In this document: positions 1-10,479 of the stretch, piece by piece
Position numbering within the stretch: the stretch's first letter is position 1
How the letters are laid out: every line of letters starts with the position of its first letter
DNA from: Micrasema longulum
Lineage: Eukaryota; Arthropoda; Insecta; Trichoptera; Brachycentridae
Length of the DNA: 64,000 nucleotides
Assembly (NCBI GenBank): GCA_022494885.1
Contig: JAGVSM010003418.1
Coordinates: forward strand, 1-64,000
Reading direction: 5' to 3'
Position numbers and translations under genes: made by a program
The notes under the pieces: model-generated
Seen by the model: only the letters and a program-made list of their open reading frames with translations
What the model was told of the DNA's origin: nothing
The model's database searches: none

Positions 1-65
1 ATGCTGCGGTTGGTGTACCAATGCAGTGCCCTGTGCACCATTAGGTGTGATAAAGGAATAATGAA
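1..65 (+). repeat. SINE-1 3' end, cut by the window edge
   Basis: This is the conserved 3' part of the tRNA-derived SINE that is most complete at 21167-21421: GGTGTACCAATGCAGTGCCC, then a short run ending in AAGGAATAATGA. The 5' part lies outside the window. Confidence 0.75.
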
Positions 66-1809
66 TGTGTGATTAGGTAAAATAATGAACAAGTGTAATA
101 ATTGACAACAATTTTAAGGTGAAATAATTCATAAGTATTGCTTTTAATTTGAAAAATTACTCCATATTTCAAAATAAAGTGTTTTTTTTTCATGTCATGA
201 TCAATATTCAAATATTTATGGAAATAATTACACTCGTTGGTTTAGAAGTAAAACAAATTTGAGCAAAATATGCACATGACATTATGCACCAAAAAGAAAA
301 TGGATGAAGTTTAATTAATATTTACTTTTCCTCAGAAAACTGTTGATTACAAACATGCACTTTTGTTACTTAAAACATGTACTGTTTATACAGATGTATA
401 AATAAAATTACTAATCAAGTAAAAATGTGTTTTGAATTTTATATTTGAAGCACTATTACTATTTTTAAAATGCAACTATTTTTTTTTCTGTTTTTTTCCC
501 CACATTTAATTTTTCCGTATAAATATTGATTACCAAGCAATAAATGTGAATAAATTTATAAGATATAATTTCCAACAATAATATACTTAATATTATATTA
601 AACTCGGTTTAAATATCAAATTGTTATTTGAGGCATGTTTCCAATAAAAAATTGAATTACGAATTATCCCTTCTGACATGTTTCAGTGGATTTTCCTAGT
701 CAAAAATAAACACAAGAGCAATATGATTTCAGTAGGAAATTTTAGTGATTTTTTTGCTCAAAAGGGGTTACCATAATACATTTTTTATCACAATATTATT
801 TCAGTCATAGTAGGTAGACATAAATATTAAAACCATGCTTCATGCTGCATTATTGATGATTAATGAAAAATTCATAAGGGTTTTAAAAGACGGATGAAAC
901 ATTAAAAATGTACGAGGAATACAAAAACAAAGTAATACTTTAATCCAAGTTATTTTCGTAATGGAGAAAATATCAGTCTAATCTGAACAAAAGATGAGTC
1001 AAGTGAAAAAAATCATAATTACAATTATTTGTCAAAAAAGAACCCACAGGCACTTTTTAGGTAATGTAATGTGTGTCTATAGAAAATGTAAAACATGTGA
1101 AATCAAATGTCAAGTTTTAACCACAATTTCTATTCTTGATTATTTATTTTAAATTGTATGTTTTAAAAACAGTCTGGAAAGTTTATAAACACAAATCAAA
1201 ACAAAAACTAAAACTATTATTAAAAGAGTGTTAATATTACAGTATAACACTTTATATACAATAAGTCATTTTTAATTATTTTAATTACTGTCAAAAGTCA
1301 TGCAAGATGTTTGTTGATTTACAGATGACATAAAATCTATCAAAAGGGAATGATATTGAAACACAAAATAAAAATATATATGGCATTCCATGGGTATGAA
1401 GGTAGAAAATGATTTAAATGTATGATACTAATTTAACTATATATACATACACTTAACTGTCGAATTATAGAGAACATTTCTAGGCCAGAGTTTACATTTT
1501 AAAGAGCTAACTCTAAAGATTTATCTATTTAAACAGAAATAGAGATAGCTGAACATTAAATTAAAATTGGTATCTGAAACAGATTGTAAAACGCAATGCA
1601 AAAATAATGGATTACGTTTATGACTGATTTGAATAATCAAAGATGGATTATTCACAAAAGATTTACAAATTATGATATGTTACAGTTAAAATTCAGGCAA
1701 TGATGCTAGATACGAAAGAAGAAACGACGCATTCCCCAAACAGCTAAATAAAAACACATAAAGATGATGAGCACACACAATGAAACGATCAGTCGAAGGC
1801 AGATTGTAC
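66..1809. other. AT-rich non-coding stretch, probably intron or 3' flank
   Basis: There is no coding signal on either strand and no repeat that I could match elsewhere in the window. It lies 3' of the last recognised minus-strand exon. That exon ends in a good donor, so at least one further exon is expected at lower coordinates or outside the window. Confidence 0.5.
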
Positions 1810-1905
1810 CTGAGAGCTACTGTGAGGACTGAATGAGGAATCAAAACAGAACTTTTCCATGAGTGAGCTGGTAACGCTGGCATACATTTCTCCACGACGA
1901 TTGGT
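1810..1905 (-). CDS. Coding exon D of an unrecognised host gene
   Basis: The minus strand shows a pyrimidine-rich acceptor ending TTTTGCAG just above 1905 and a donor CAG|GTACAA at 1810/1809. The 96-bp exon encodes exactly 32 codons in phase 0, starting TNRRGEMYASVTSS and ending SSFSPHSSSQ. It has no stop and a protein-like serine-rich composition. Its phase-0 start matches the phase-0 end of exon C (2733-2922), so the two join without a frameshift. The gene is not recognised and the function is unknown. Inference: an internal exon, since another donor follows. Confidence 0.7.
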
Positions 1906-2732
1906 CTGCAAAATTAACAATAACCGCTGCCTCAACACACAAACCGACAATATACTCCTTCTGGTTGGCAAACTGCATGCAAATCAAGATCAGCAATACA
2001 AAATTCATCTCTGTTTCGATTACTTATGTCTTGTTGGAATGTCACAAGCAAAAAAAATCCCAGAATTTTAAAGAAGAAAATGTGGCTTGAAATATGTGAA
2101 TCAATCAATGTATAAATTTGAAACCAGAAATTTCATGCAAAATATCATATTATTCTCGACAGACGATATTGGGATACTCAATGAAAAACATGATCAAATA
2201 TAAAATATTCATTTGGTTGTAATTTAAACCAAAATTATGGTAAACAAAACACAACTTTGTTCAATTTTAGAGATGCTTACATTAAAAATTTGTACTTTTG
2301 TACTCTAACTCACATTAATTTTATTTTTCATTTCCTTTCTGTTTTCCATATAAAATATCTTATATCCCAATGGAAAACAGAAAAAATATCATGGGACATA
2401 AATCCTCTTGTTTTAATAATAATTCTGTGTATTTTAAAATGTTATTACAGTTTTATTCAATAGGCTATTACAGTTTTTAATTAATATCAAATGCCTATTA
2501 GAATCGGAGCAAACACCATGATGCACAATCATATAATCAAATGTTTCTTAATTTATAAGGAGCAGTTTAAAAGATATTTATAGTAGTTGTCTTAAATAGA
2601 TTATAAACTTGTCCTAAATAGTTGGTATGTAATGTAGGTGAAATTTTTCGTCTTAAAATGGTATTTGTTCTAAATATACAGTATTTTAGTATAAAATTAG
2701 TATCAGTCTTATATAGTTGGTATTTATCTTAC
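1906..2732 (-). other. Intron between exons C and D
   Basis: This is the 827-bp interval between the exon C donor (GTAAGA on the minus strand) and the exon D acceptor. It is AT-rich, with no matched repeat and no ORF worth calling. Confidence 0.6.
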
Positions 2733-2922
2733 ATCCTGCATAAGATGTCCGGGAAGTTGCGACAGCAGCGCGTGTATGTCCCTAGTGCGGAAGCTCTCCA
2801 TGTCGGCCTCCGCGAGGTTGGCGTCCAGGTCTCGGGCGAGCTCTTCGTAGCAGTCCAACCCTCGGTACGAGCTGGACACGGAGGACAGAACGCTGGCGTG
2901 CTGACAGGAGCTGTCACGATAG
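2733..2922 (-). CDS. Coding exon C of an unrecognised host gene
   Basis: The acceptor reads TCGTTCCAG|C and the donor GAT|GTAAGAT on the minus strand. The exon is 190 bp: one base finishing a split codon, then 63 codons. The product includes YRDSSCQHASVL and an acidic helix-like stretch, ELARDLDANLAEADMESF, followed by RDIHALLSQLP. The region is much more GC-rich than its flanks. The split codon pairs with the two bases left at the end of exon B and gives Asn. The acidic, leucine-bearing block could be an interaction helix, but I see no named domain and do not recognise the family. Confidence 0.8.
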
Positions 2923-3371
2923 CTGGAACGACAAATACCCATTTGAATTTCACAAAATAAGCATCTAATTTATACACCGAAAATACGATACCAACAGACA
3001 AAAATATTAAAAGGGTAATAGAGAAGTCTAGGCATTTAGAGTCCTTAGTTTTAAAGTTATAAAGGTCATACAGTTTTGAATAAACAAAAGAAGGGCATAA
3101 TATGCCACCACTTTTCAAGTAGAATGGACGGTCAGTTGATTTCTCACAATAGTCCGGCTTCTCCTGAATGAGTATTAAGTGGTTTTCTCTTCATTTAGCA
3201 AATGAAAACTCTGAAAAGACAGTGCTAAAAAATCGCTCTGGAAACAGTGCTGCAAATTACATAAAGCGAAATATGTCATTTTATGAAGTATGGGTATTTA
3301 AAAACAAAAATTTAACACATGTACATACATATTTATTTTTAAATATATTATTCAATTTTACTTTGTTTCCT
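2923..3371. other. Intron sequence next to exon C, nothing recognised
   Basis: AT-rich intron sequence between exon C and the LINE 3' end that starts near 3372. The short ORFs here have no protein-like composition. Confidence 0.5.
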
Positions 3372-3480
3372 GGAATACGAGATTTTTTATTTCTTTATTT
3401 AACGTGTTAGACTTAATTTTAAATTGTACATTGGTGGATTTATTGCCAAATGGCAACTTCTTCCAACCAACTGATGATGA
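3372..3480 (-). mobile_element. LINE 3' end, hairpin GCCATTTGGCAATA type
   Basis: On the minus strand the sequence reads GGAAGAAGTTGCCATTTGGC, then AATAAATCCACCAATGTAC and an AAATAAAG-type tail. The same 3' end, with the hairpin and tail in the same order, recurs at 43628-43735. A short terminal hairpin plus an A-rich AATAAA tail is the pattern of the LINE 3' ends throughout this window. No coding part is left. Confidence 0.6.
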
Positions 3481-3489
3481 TGATTTCAC

Positions 3490-3868
3490 TAAATAGAGGT
3501 ATTATTATTTAGTAATTTAACTATTTTTATTTTTGTTTTATTGCTCAAAAAACTTTTTTTTTTTTCAGTACTTATGATGTATTAGTTTTTTTATTATTAT
3601 TATCTAGTTATTCTCAACTTTACTGTTTTATATTTATATTTAGTACATAAGATTTTCTCACAGTTATTGCTTGTTTTTATTAAGAAATGTTATGTTTCTT
3701 TTTAACTTTTTGTATTATATGTTTACTAAATTGTTTAGTTTTAATTATTCTATTATTTCATACTATGTACTACATGATCATTGTGCACTGCTGTAATTAT
3801 TTCTGTAAATTATTATTTTTTTGTAAAAGGTTCTTTGAACCGTTGATGTATAAATAAATAAATATTAT
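3490..3868 (+). mobile_element. LINE 3' UTR ending in (AATA)n
   Basis: A T-rich segment ends with a small hairpin, AAGGTTCTTTGAACCGTTGA, and then TGTATAAATAAATAAATA. This follows the hairpin-plus-AATA layout of other LINE 3' ends here. No reverse-transcriptase remnant is readable. Confidence 0.45.
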
Positions 3869-4002
3869 ATAACGTTTAAAAATCTATTTTCTATAATTTG
3901 TAAAAATAATAATATAATTTACGCCTGTGACAGTAAAATTTCATATTAAATCATATATTCAGTGTAGACTCACGTGACAAATATAAAAATATTTAGCTAA
4001 TC

Positions 4003-4590
4003 TTTATAGCGCCATTATTGTGAAAAATCACTTTAAAGGTGCTTTACAATTCTGTAGATACTTAAACCTAAACCCTAACTAAACTAACACTACAGCTTGC
4101 CCACCACATACCCCACACCCCATCCAAGGACATAAATCTCCTTGGCGATGGCGGTGCCTACATAATTGAAAAAATTGCTCGTTACCGAATGAGAAAAGCT
4201 GCCCGAAGGAGCTCTCCGTAATCTGGTAGCTTTGGGATCTTCGTGTTGAAAGAAAGTAATTGAGAAGTAAATTATATGCACTTCATTGGATTGCGGAGAA
4301 GAGGGAAGTGAATCCTTTACTGACTGGGATTAAATTGATTGGACATGATCAACTCGCCGAAATGATTATGAAACTTTTTAAAAGCCTTGAAATTATTTTT
4401 GGAAGCCACCAGATCTGTTCACCCGACAGGACCTGTGCTAACACTACATATTAAACTGTCCGATTTTTAAATTGAGGGAACGATAAATGAAAGAAGTGAG
4501 ATTTAAGTCTGATAGGCTGCGATTTGAATCCAAATGCAGTACCTAAAATGCATCTTTGGGTGCAGATAGGGGAATGAGAAAGATCAGTGT
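4003..4590 (+). repeat. 'AGCGCC' interspersed element, longest copy
   Basis: It begins with a block (TATAGCGCCATTATTGTGA) that recurs near 7137, 22490, 23560, 37245 and 41070. It contains GATAAATGAAAGAAGTGAGA, also shared with 22470-22780. It ends with a segment resembling the 3' end of SINE-1 (TGCAGT, then GGTGCAGATAGGGGAATGA). Other copies show that the AGCGCC end abuts TTTGGATAATT and an (AAT)n run. The class is not determined; a non-autonomous retroposon is possible. Confidence 0.5.
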
Positions 4591-4596
4591 TTGGAA

Positions 4597-4910
4597 AAAA
4601 AAAAAATATATTTTGATGTATCGTATTATCAGCGCTATGATTTTTTTAAATTTGCTATTTTTGAAATAACTCCGCGTGTGACATCAGAGGTTCTTCTCAG
4701 TCAGTTCTTCCGATTGGTTCGTTTACGATAAGCAAACCGGAAACCAGCTCTCATATCATTGGTTGGTTCATATGAACCAGTGACATTGTTTAAAGTAGTG
4801 CGTTTTTATTTTCAAAAAAATAATTTTCTTACATTTTAAAGAAACTTTGCCGTATAATTTAATGCTCTAATTTTTACCGCGCACAAGAAAACATTTTTTG
4901 TGTTCCTCAT
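4597..4910 (-). repeat. ~300-bp poly-A retroposon-like repeat, copy 1
   Basis: It aligns along its length to 44240-44597. Shared blocks include ATCGTATTATCA, AACTCCGCGTGT, TCAGAGGTTC, ATGAACCAGTGAC and AAAGTAGTGCGTTTTTAT. Orientation is taken from copy 2, which has an A-rich 3' end on the minus strand and a clear 10-bp target duplication. No RNA polymerase III promoter is evident. Confidence 0.55.
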
Positions 4911-4934
4911 CGTGATAATGATTGATTTTAGACT

Positions 4935-5165
4935 TCAACAATGTTTTGAGTAAGTTAAAATGTTTGCAGACTGGCTGGATTTCCTCCCTAGGGAGTTATT
5001 TAGATCTTAACTTGTTGCAACACAGAGGGAAAACATCATTTACAGGGCTGATAGCCTGTTATCGGCTGGTTTAAGTGGCCACTTTAGACACTGTATAGCA
5101 TTCACCATTCTCCCTATGTTTAGGGATCCCTTCTCAAAAATGTTTTCCCTCTCTGTTGCAACAAA
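4935..5165. repeat. Repeat A copy (TIR element)
   Basis: It starts with the characteristic end ACAATGTTTTGAGTA and continues with GACTGGCTGGATTTCCTCCC. It then contains GGCTGGTTTAAGTGGCCAC and ends in CTCTCTGTTGCAACAAAT. Similar copies lie at 7925, 25540, 34370, 59470 and elsewhere. Confidence 0.6.
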
Positions 5166-5202
5166 TGTAGATTTTAGACTAGTTAAATTAAACTGTGACA
5201 GA

Positions 5203-5335
5203 GTTGTCCCGTGGTAGTGTCGCGGACTCACAGATCAGTCCATGTTCCGAACCCTGCTTTACCGCAGTTTGAGCTAAATTTTCTATGGCAGAATAATTTA
5301 CAATTCCGATAAATGGCTCCAAAATTAAAATATCT
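5203..5335 (+). repeat. SINE-2 copy, diverged
   Basis: A decayed tRNA-like head (GTTGTCCCGTGGTAGTGTCG, later TTCCGAACCC) is followed by a body that ends AAATGGCTCCAAAATTAAAA. The same order occurs at 32648-32830 and, inverted, at 63020-63185. Confidence 0.5.
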
Positions 5336-5383
5336 AAGATTTTTTTTTTTTAATATATTTTTTTTTGTAAAATGTTAACTCAC

Positions 5384-5558
5384 TTGTAATCGAGGAACCA
5401 CTGGTAGTCGGAGTTTTCGTGCGTGAAGTCTGCATCGTTGTTGTTGGACAGCTGTTCCGCCTGTGCGGGGGGCGTTGGGGGGGCCGGGGGCGGCGGCAGG
5501 GCGGGGTCCCCCCCCGGGGGCAGCTTGCGGGCCGCGCACGCCGACAGCGTCTGACCGC
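5384..5558 (-). CDS. Coding exon B of an unrecognised host gene
   Basis: The minus strand has acceptor GCATTTCCAG|GC and donor ACAA|GTGAGT. The 175-bp exon is two bases, 57 codons, then two bases. It encodes a proline-rich linker (PALPPPPAPPTPPAQ) followed by NNNDADFTHENSDYQWFLDY. It is strikingly GC-rich compared with the surrounding sequence. The two trailing bases complete a codon with the first base of exon C, giving DYNYRD across the junction. The proline-rich part looks disordered and the acidic or aromatic part conserved. The gene is not recognised. The first two bases require an upstream exon ending in phase 1. Confidence 0.8.
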
Positions 5559-6590
5559 CTGGAAATGCAAACAAAAATATATTATTATTACACATCTCTA
5601 CGGAGTCTGAGAATTCTTCCTCTTTTCCTCTCCTTTTATTCCCCTTTTGCAAACCAGAAATCCGAGGTCTAAATCCTTGAGAGTGATCGATTTGAAGATT
5701 TTTATTTTTCAATGCGACAACACTTTGCTTTATATAATGGCCACACTGATGGTTTAACGTTAAATGGTGTGTAAAACTGCTTTAAAAACGGAAATAAAAC
5801 TAATATGGTTTGGTCAATTCAACCTAATTAAGAATTTTGGGTAATGTCGCAATAATGCTCTAAATAAATATCTTCATGTTTGATTTCACATGTTCATATT
5901 TTATGACGTGTAATCATCAGTGTGGCTATATTATATGAAGCAAAAATTAGTCGCATGTAAAAAATAAATATCCCCAAATTAACAACTCTCTAGGGGATAG
6001 AGAAGATTCATAATTGCAACCCCGCTTTACCATAACATGATTCAAGTACGGTTATGTTCGGCAGTTGAAAATTTCTTTGAGTTCAAATATTTAATCATGC
6101 GGACGCAAATGATTGTTTTCTTAATCCAGAGAACCTATTTATCTTTATTAAATTGCACACAGGCATAATGCAAACTGACCATATTTTATTTGAAGATTAC
6201 CTGTATCTTATTCATAACTGCACAGACGTTTCCATTTTAAAAAAAGCGGCCGATATAGTTTAAATTACAACTTATGTATGTAAATGTAAAACAAATTTCA
6301 AAATAAAAATAACTGCACATATAAATAGTGTAGCCAGAGATTTTTTTGAAAAATATATGGAAATCAAAAAACGAAGTACTTTATATAATTGGTACACATA
6401 TTATTTATATTTTTATGTATTTTATTGCTTTATATTTGTTTTTTATTATATATTATACTATATTATTTATGTTTAAGTAACATGTATTCTTGGCAAATAT
6501 ATATACTTTATATTTGTATAATAACGATTTTTAATTTCTTGCATTTGATTAGCTAGGCATTTATAATTAACTAGTTTTAGTTTTTCTTTT
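5559..6590. other. Intronic AT-rich stretch, nothing recognised
   Basis: This lies upstream of exon B on the minus strand, apart from the LINE 3' end that begins near 6590. No repeat match, coding signal or RNA gene was found. Confidence 0.45.
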
Positions 6591-6780
6591 TTATGTTGTT
6601 GTTTTATTAGTATAGGGCTACTTATGCTCTAAAGATAAAAAGTCTCCATCTTAGAACAGGCTGAGCCATGTTAGATGGAGACTATCATAAACAGAGAACA
6701 TTCCGTTTTCATTTTACATTAATTCGTTTTATCTAGATTCCCTGTTATTAAGTATGTGTACTAATTTTTGCAATATATTT
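6590..6780 (+). mobile_element. LINE 3' end with GTCTCCATC hairpin
   Basis: AGTCTCCATCTTAGAACAGG pairs with TTAGATGGAGACT to form the terminal hairpin seen, with different sequence, in other LINE 3' ends here. The tail runs directly into the 9-bp tandem array at 6781. Confidence 0.5.
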
Positions 6781-7064
6781 ATAAAATAAATAAAATAAAT
6801 AAAATAAATAAAATAAATAAAATAAATAAAATAAATAAAATAAATAAAATAAATAAAATAAATAAAATAAATAAAATAAATAAAATAAATAAAATAAATA
6901 AAATAAATAAAATAGATAAAATAGATAAAATAGATAAAATAAATAAAATAAATAAAATAAATAAAATAAATAAAATAAATAAAATAAATAAAATAAATAA
7001 AATAAATAAAATAAATAAAATAAATGAAATAAATGAAATAAATAAAATAAATAAAATAAAATAA
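6781..7064 (+). repeat. 9-bp minisatellite (AAAATAAAT)n
   Basis: About 31 near-perfect 9-bp units are present. A run of variant units carries AGATA in place of AAATA near 6914-6940, and two ATGAAATAA-type units sit near the end. Because nine is a multiple of three, all frames stay open and read as INK or YLF repeats; these are not proteins. The array begins exactly where a LINE A-rich tail would be. Confidence 0.95.
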
Positions 7065-7136
7065 AAAAATAAATAATAAATTGACTCCAATTAATCAATA
7101 ATTATACTAAAGAAATGACAAAATAAAAACTGTATC

Positions 7137-7204
7137 AGCGCCCTTGAGGTGATTTTCACAAAAACGGCGCTATTTAAATTATCCAAACATTATTATTATT
7201 ATTG
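7137..7204 (-). repeat. 'AGCGCC' element end with (ATT)n tail
   Basis: AGCGCCCTTGAGGTGATTTT, then GGCGCTATTTAAATTATCC and CAAACATTATTATTATTATT. This is the inverse of 23519-23605. Confidence 0.65.
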
Positions 7205-7610
7205 ATGTTTAAGGCAAACGCGTAGGTATCGGACATTAATTTGATACCAGTCTACTGATTACAATAAAGATATCCTAGGATTATATTAAATCAGTAGAAG
7301 ATAATGTTGCTATATATTGAGGCTAGCCATAACAGAGATAGATCGTGGGAAGTAAATAATGATAGTAAAACTAAGATTATTTCTAGAGCAGGCACAATAG
7401 ATAGTAATTGAATTCAATAAAACAGCGTAATGCTTTCTTTGGTGATTGATATGCTTAAAATATTGGAATAGCAGTGATGTCCCAAATAGGCAAATAATCT
7501 ATAAGATAGGATATTAATTTACAAAGTTATATCTACGATCCAACCAACGAACGCCAAAGCAGTGAATATTACAAATGCATCGAATATAATATTGTTTAAT
7601 CATTTCAGCG

Positions 7611-7793
7611 CTACTTAGGTTGCACGTCAAGTTTTCCGGCACTCCAACCTAGATTCTTTAGCCATGTGATGATCAAATTAGCTTGGACATTTCCCGGGTT
7701 ATTCTTCCAACTATCCGCCAGTTTACTGTCGATATTTGAATCTAGACATTGCGTAAAATATTTAATTAGATTATTTTTATTAAAAAAAAACAT
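7611..7793 (-). pseudogene. 60-codon ORF with protein-like composition, origin unknown
   Basis: The minus-strand ORF contains DSKLADSWKNNPGNVQANLI and then ITWLKNLGWSAGKLD. This is less biased than the low-complexity ORFs around it. I do not recognise it. It could be a fragment of a retroelement polyprotein or chance. Confidence 0.2.
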
Positions 7794-7924
7794 TTAAAGG
7801 GAGTGTAGGCGTATTGTTATGTTGGCAAAAGGAGATGGTGTAAGCAGTAGGTACCTATGTGTAAGCTTAAAACGTTTGTTAGCATGGATATTTAACTAAT
7901 ACAATTTATTACCATATTTAAGTT

Positions 7925-8290
7925 TGTCCAAATGTTCGTAGACAAAAGACTGGATTTTACAAACTCAAACAAACAAACTCAAATATTGTAATGAAACCAA
8001 CTGGTCCAAGAAGAAGTTTAAAAATTGAAAAATTGTTTTCAGGCGTTGCGTAGTATGTGAAATAATTCAGTCAGATGAATCTCTTCGCAACAATAAAGGT
8101 TTCAGCTCTTTAACTTCACTAAAATCAACAAGTGGAAGAATTGAAGAAATATGGATGTTCAAACATAGGCAAAATGGTGAATGTTTCACAGTGTGTAAAG
8201 TGGCCACTTAAACCAGCCAAAGACAGGTCATAAGCCCTGTAGATGTCTAGACTTCTATTTTACCTTCTCTAAAATGTTTTTTTCAAATGA
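7925..8290. repeat. Repeat A copy, near full length, inverted relative to 25540
   Basis: The end TTGTCCAAATGTTCGTAGAC is followed by CAGGCGTTGCGTAGTATGTG, TCAGATGAATCTCTTCGCAA, GTGGCCACTTAAACCAGCCA and TAGACTTCTATTTTACCTTC. The same blocks appear in reverse order and strand at 25540-25895. Confidence 0.65.
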
Positions 8291-9104
8291 TTAATTTAGT
8301 TCATACAAAATATTATTTTATATCCACAGGAATCAATTTAGATCTGAAAGAGTTTAATATAAAATTGATTTAACTTATTTATTGAACTTATTTTTTTCGG
8401 TGTAAATAGGCTTTAGTCCTGTACATTCTGATCATATTATCAGAACGTCTAATATCGCGTAGTTTACGAAGCGTGAATATCTCATACAAGTAACTGACTG
8501 TACATTACATTCGCTTCTTATGAGCAGACTTGACTACCAAAACTAAACTAGAGCAACATCAGAATGTTTCAATTTAAATTCCTGAGAGAATTGGTGCAAG
8601 GCACGTTCAACATTCTACGTAGGGAGTGCAAATTGGGTAGGTTCTGCACAAGTTGTAAAATTGTCATTTGAATCGTGAATACTTCGCAATCTTAACAGCC
8701 CAATCATATGATTGGTCTATTTGTACTAAGCAAACAGTACTTTGACACTCCTAATCAAGCGGGCGGTTTGATTTTTTTAATCTGATAAAATGAACAATGT
8801 TTTTTTTCAGCCTATGTAGTTTTGTTAGGCACCCCCCCCTTTAAGGGCGGTTTGAACGCGATTAAAAGCAATTTAGAACTATATGAACTTTATGAAGTCT
8901 ACTTATCGATTTTATGACATTTTATAATTATTTAAAAGTTTCTACTTATGAACCGATACTTCTTTAATAGATCGAGTTTTTCTACTGACATTTCTTGGTG
9001 GAACTGCATTTTAATTATTATAATAAAAATACGTATATAGTTTTAGAAAAAGTGGTTAGTAGTATGTATAATAGAAATTAGAGAAATATTAGATTTTTTT
9101 TTTT
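8291..9104. other. Unassigned AT-rich stretch
   Basis: No coding signal and no strong repeat match. A short GC-richer piece (AATCAAGCGGGCGGTTTGAT, and a C-run near 8832) stands out but could not be classified. Confidence 0.4.
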
Positions 9105-9800
9105 AATTTCAATTTTATTTATTCATATATATGTACATTACAAAATGGAATGTCTTAATTCATACATATAAAAATAATAAGGCACGTATAAAAGTAACAC
9201 ATAATTATACATAATATCCAGAGAATAATATGTTAAAAAAATAAGAGAATCTTGTAACGAAAAACTCCCTCAGAGACGTGAAAAATGTCAATGTCCAAAG
9301 TAATATTGTTCAACATAGAGATAGCCCTTCCAACAAGCATAACCATTGGCAGGTTGGTCCTGTATATTGGAATGTGAAACAGTCTATGCTGACGGTGTCT
9401 AAGGTAATTATCCGGAACATAAAAGCTAATGCTCCGCATAATTTCAAGGTTGTCAATAATACCGCGCAACATACGAAAGAAGTGCGTAGTTAAATACACA
9501 TTTCTTCTGGTCTTCAAACTGCTGTAACCGAGCATACCCTGGAGGAACTCAGAGAGATAAAACCATGGATAATATCCGCACTCCCTCATGAAGAGAAACC
9601 GAAGAAATTTCTTCTGAACCCTTTCCACCATAAGAGAGTACGTCAACTCACACGGTCCCCAAATCATCGCGCCAAACTCGAGTCTACTTCGCACCAACGA
9701 GTTATAAAGAATTCTCAGTACTCGTGTATTACCAAAAACCCCGGCAGTACGCAAGACGAATCTTAACATCTTCAACGAACTACTACAAACTTGTTCAGTC
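9105..9800 (-). mobile_element. 5'-truncated LINE with reverse-transcriptase C-terminal ORF
   Basis: A 180-codon ORF runs from 9775 down to 9233. It reads LRILYNSLVRSRLEFGAMIW and then VERVQKKFLRFL. This is the region after the RT palm of jockey/CR1-group non-LTR elements, where the chain runs 'YNSLVRS.LE.....W' and 'VQ..FLR'. It ends GVFRYKILLFF. The 3' UTR carries TACATATATATGAATAAATA-type sequence and a poly-A tail (poly-T near 9096 on the plus strand). The same C-terminus and 3' UTR recur at 44957-45188. The RT palm and endonuclease are missing. Confidence 0.75.
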
Positions 9801-10479
9801 TCCCACCAGTCTGACGATGTCGGTCACGATGAAACCCGGTCACCAGTAAAAATTATAAAGAAAAGTGGAATAAAACTATGTACGTATTTTTATTATTATG
9901 ATACTTTTTAAGTTTAGTCAGCATGGCGGATGTACGCAGTTCAAATTTGTACATTGTCATTTTTTACATAGACCTAGAATCATACAATGTATGTATATGT
10001 TTAAAAAATGACCTCGAATAATCTCGTTCTAGCATGCACATCGCATCGTAAGTAATTTTCTTCTACAGTTACTATTAATTTTACGATATAAATAAGTTTT
10101 TGAAACAATCGCGGCTTGATAACCTAAGACCAAAGTTATAAGTTACATACATTGAGTGCGTGGGATTAATGACTATAAACATACTAATTTTACTGGGACC
10201 TAGATTCACATTACTTTTGCTACTGTGTTTAATTTGTTTATTGTACTATCATTGACAATAATTCATACTGATTATAACATAAAATTATGTGTGTTAACTA
10301 CCATATCAGCATATATGAATCAATTAATGTTGGTCACCTCGATTTCCGTATTACTAGGGCTCGATGCGACACGCGACGCACCATAGCGGGATAGGAAAAA
10401 GATAACAAAACAAAATGAATCGATTTTAACAAAATTTAGCGTCTATTTCATTAATAATATCAAATATAATATAATATCG
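9801..10479. other. Unassigned stretch between LINE fragments
   Basis: AT-rich, with no gene or clear repeat. The hammerhead-like string near 9810-9845 was considered and rejected. Most of the upstream part of the neighbouring LINEs is absent. Confidence 0.4.

Noticed and set aside
6748..7098. Open frames of about 100 codons on both strands reading INK, YLF or ILF repeats
   Set aside because: They are products of a 9-bp tandem repeat, which keeps all frames open. Not proteins.
9806..9845. Hammerhead-like string CTGACGATGTCGG...GATGAAACCCGGTCACC
   Set aside because: Core-like words are present, but stem II cannot pair next to GAAA and stem I is only two pairs. It is probably chance.
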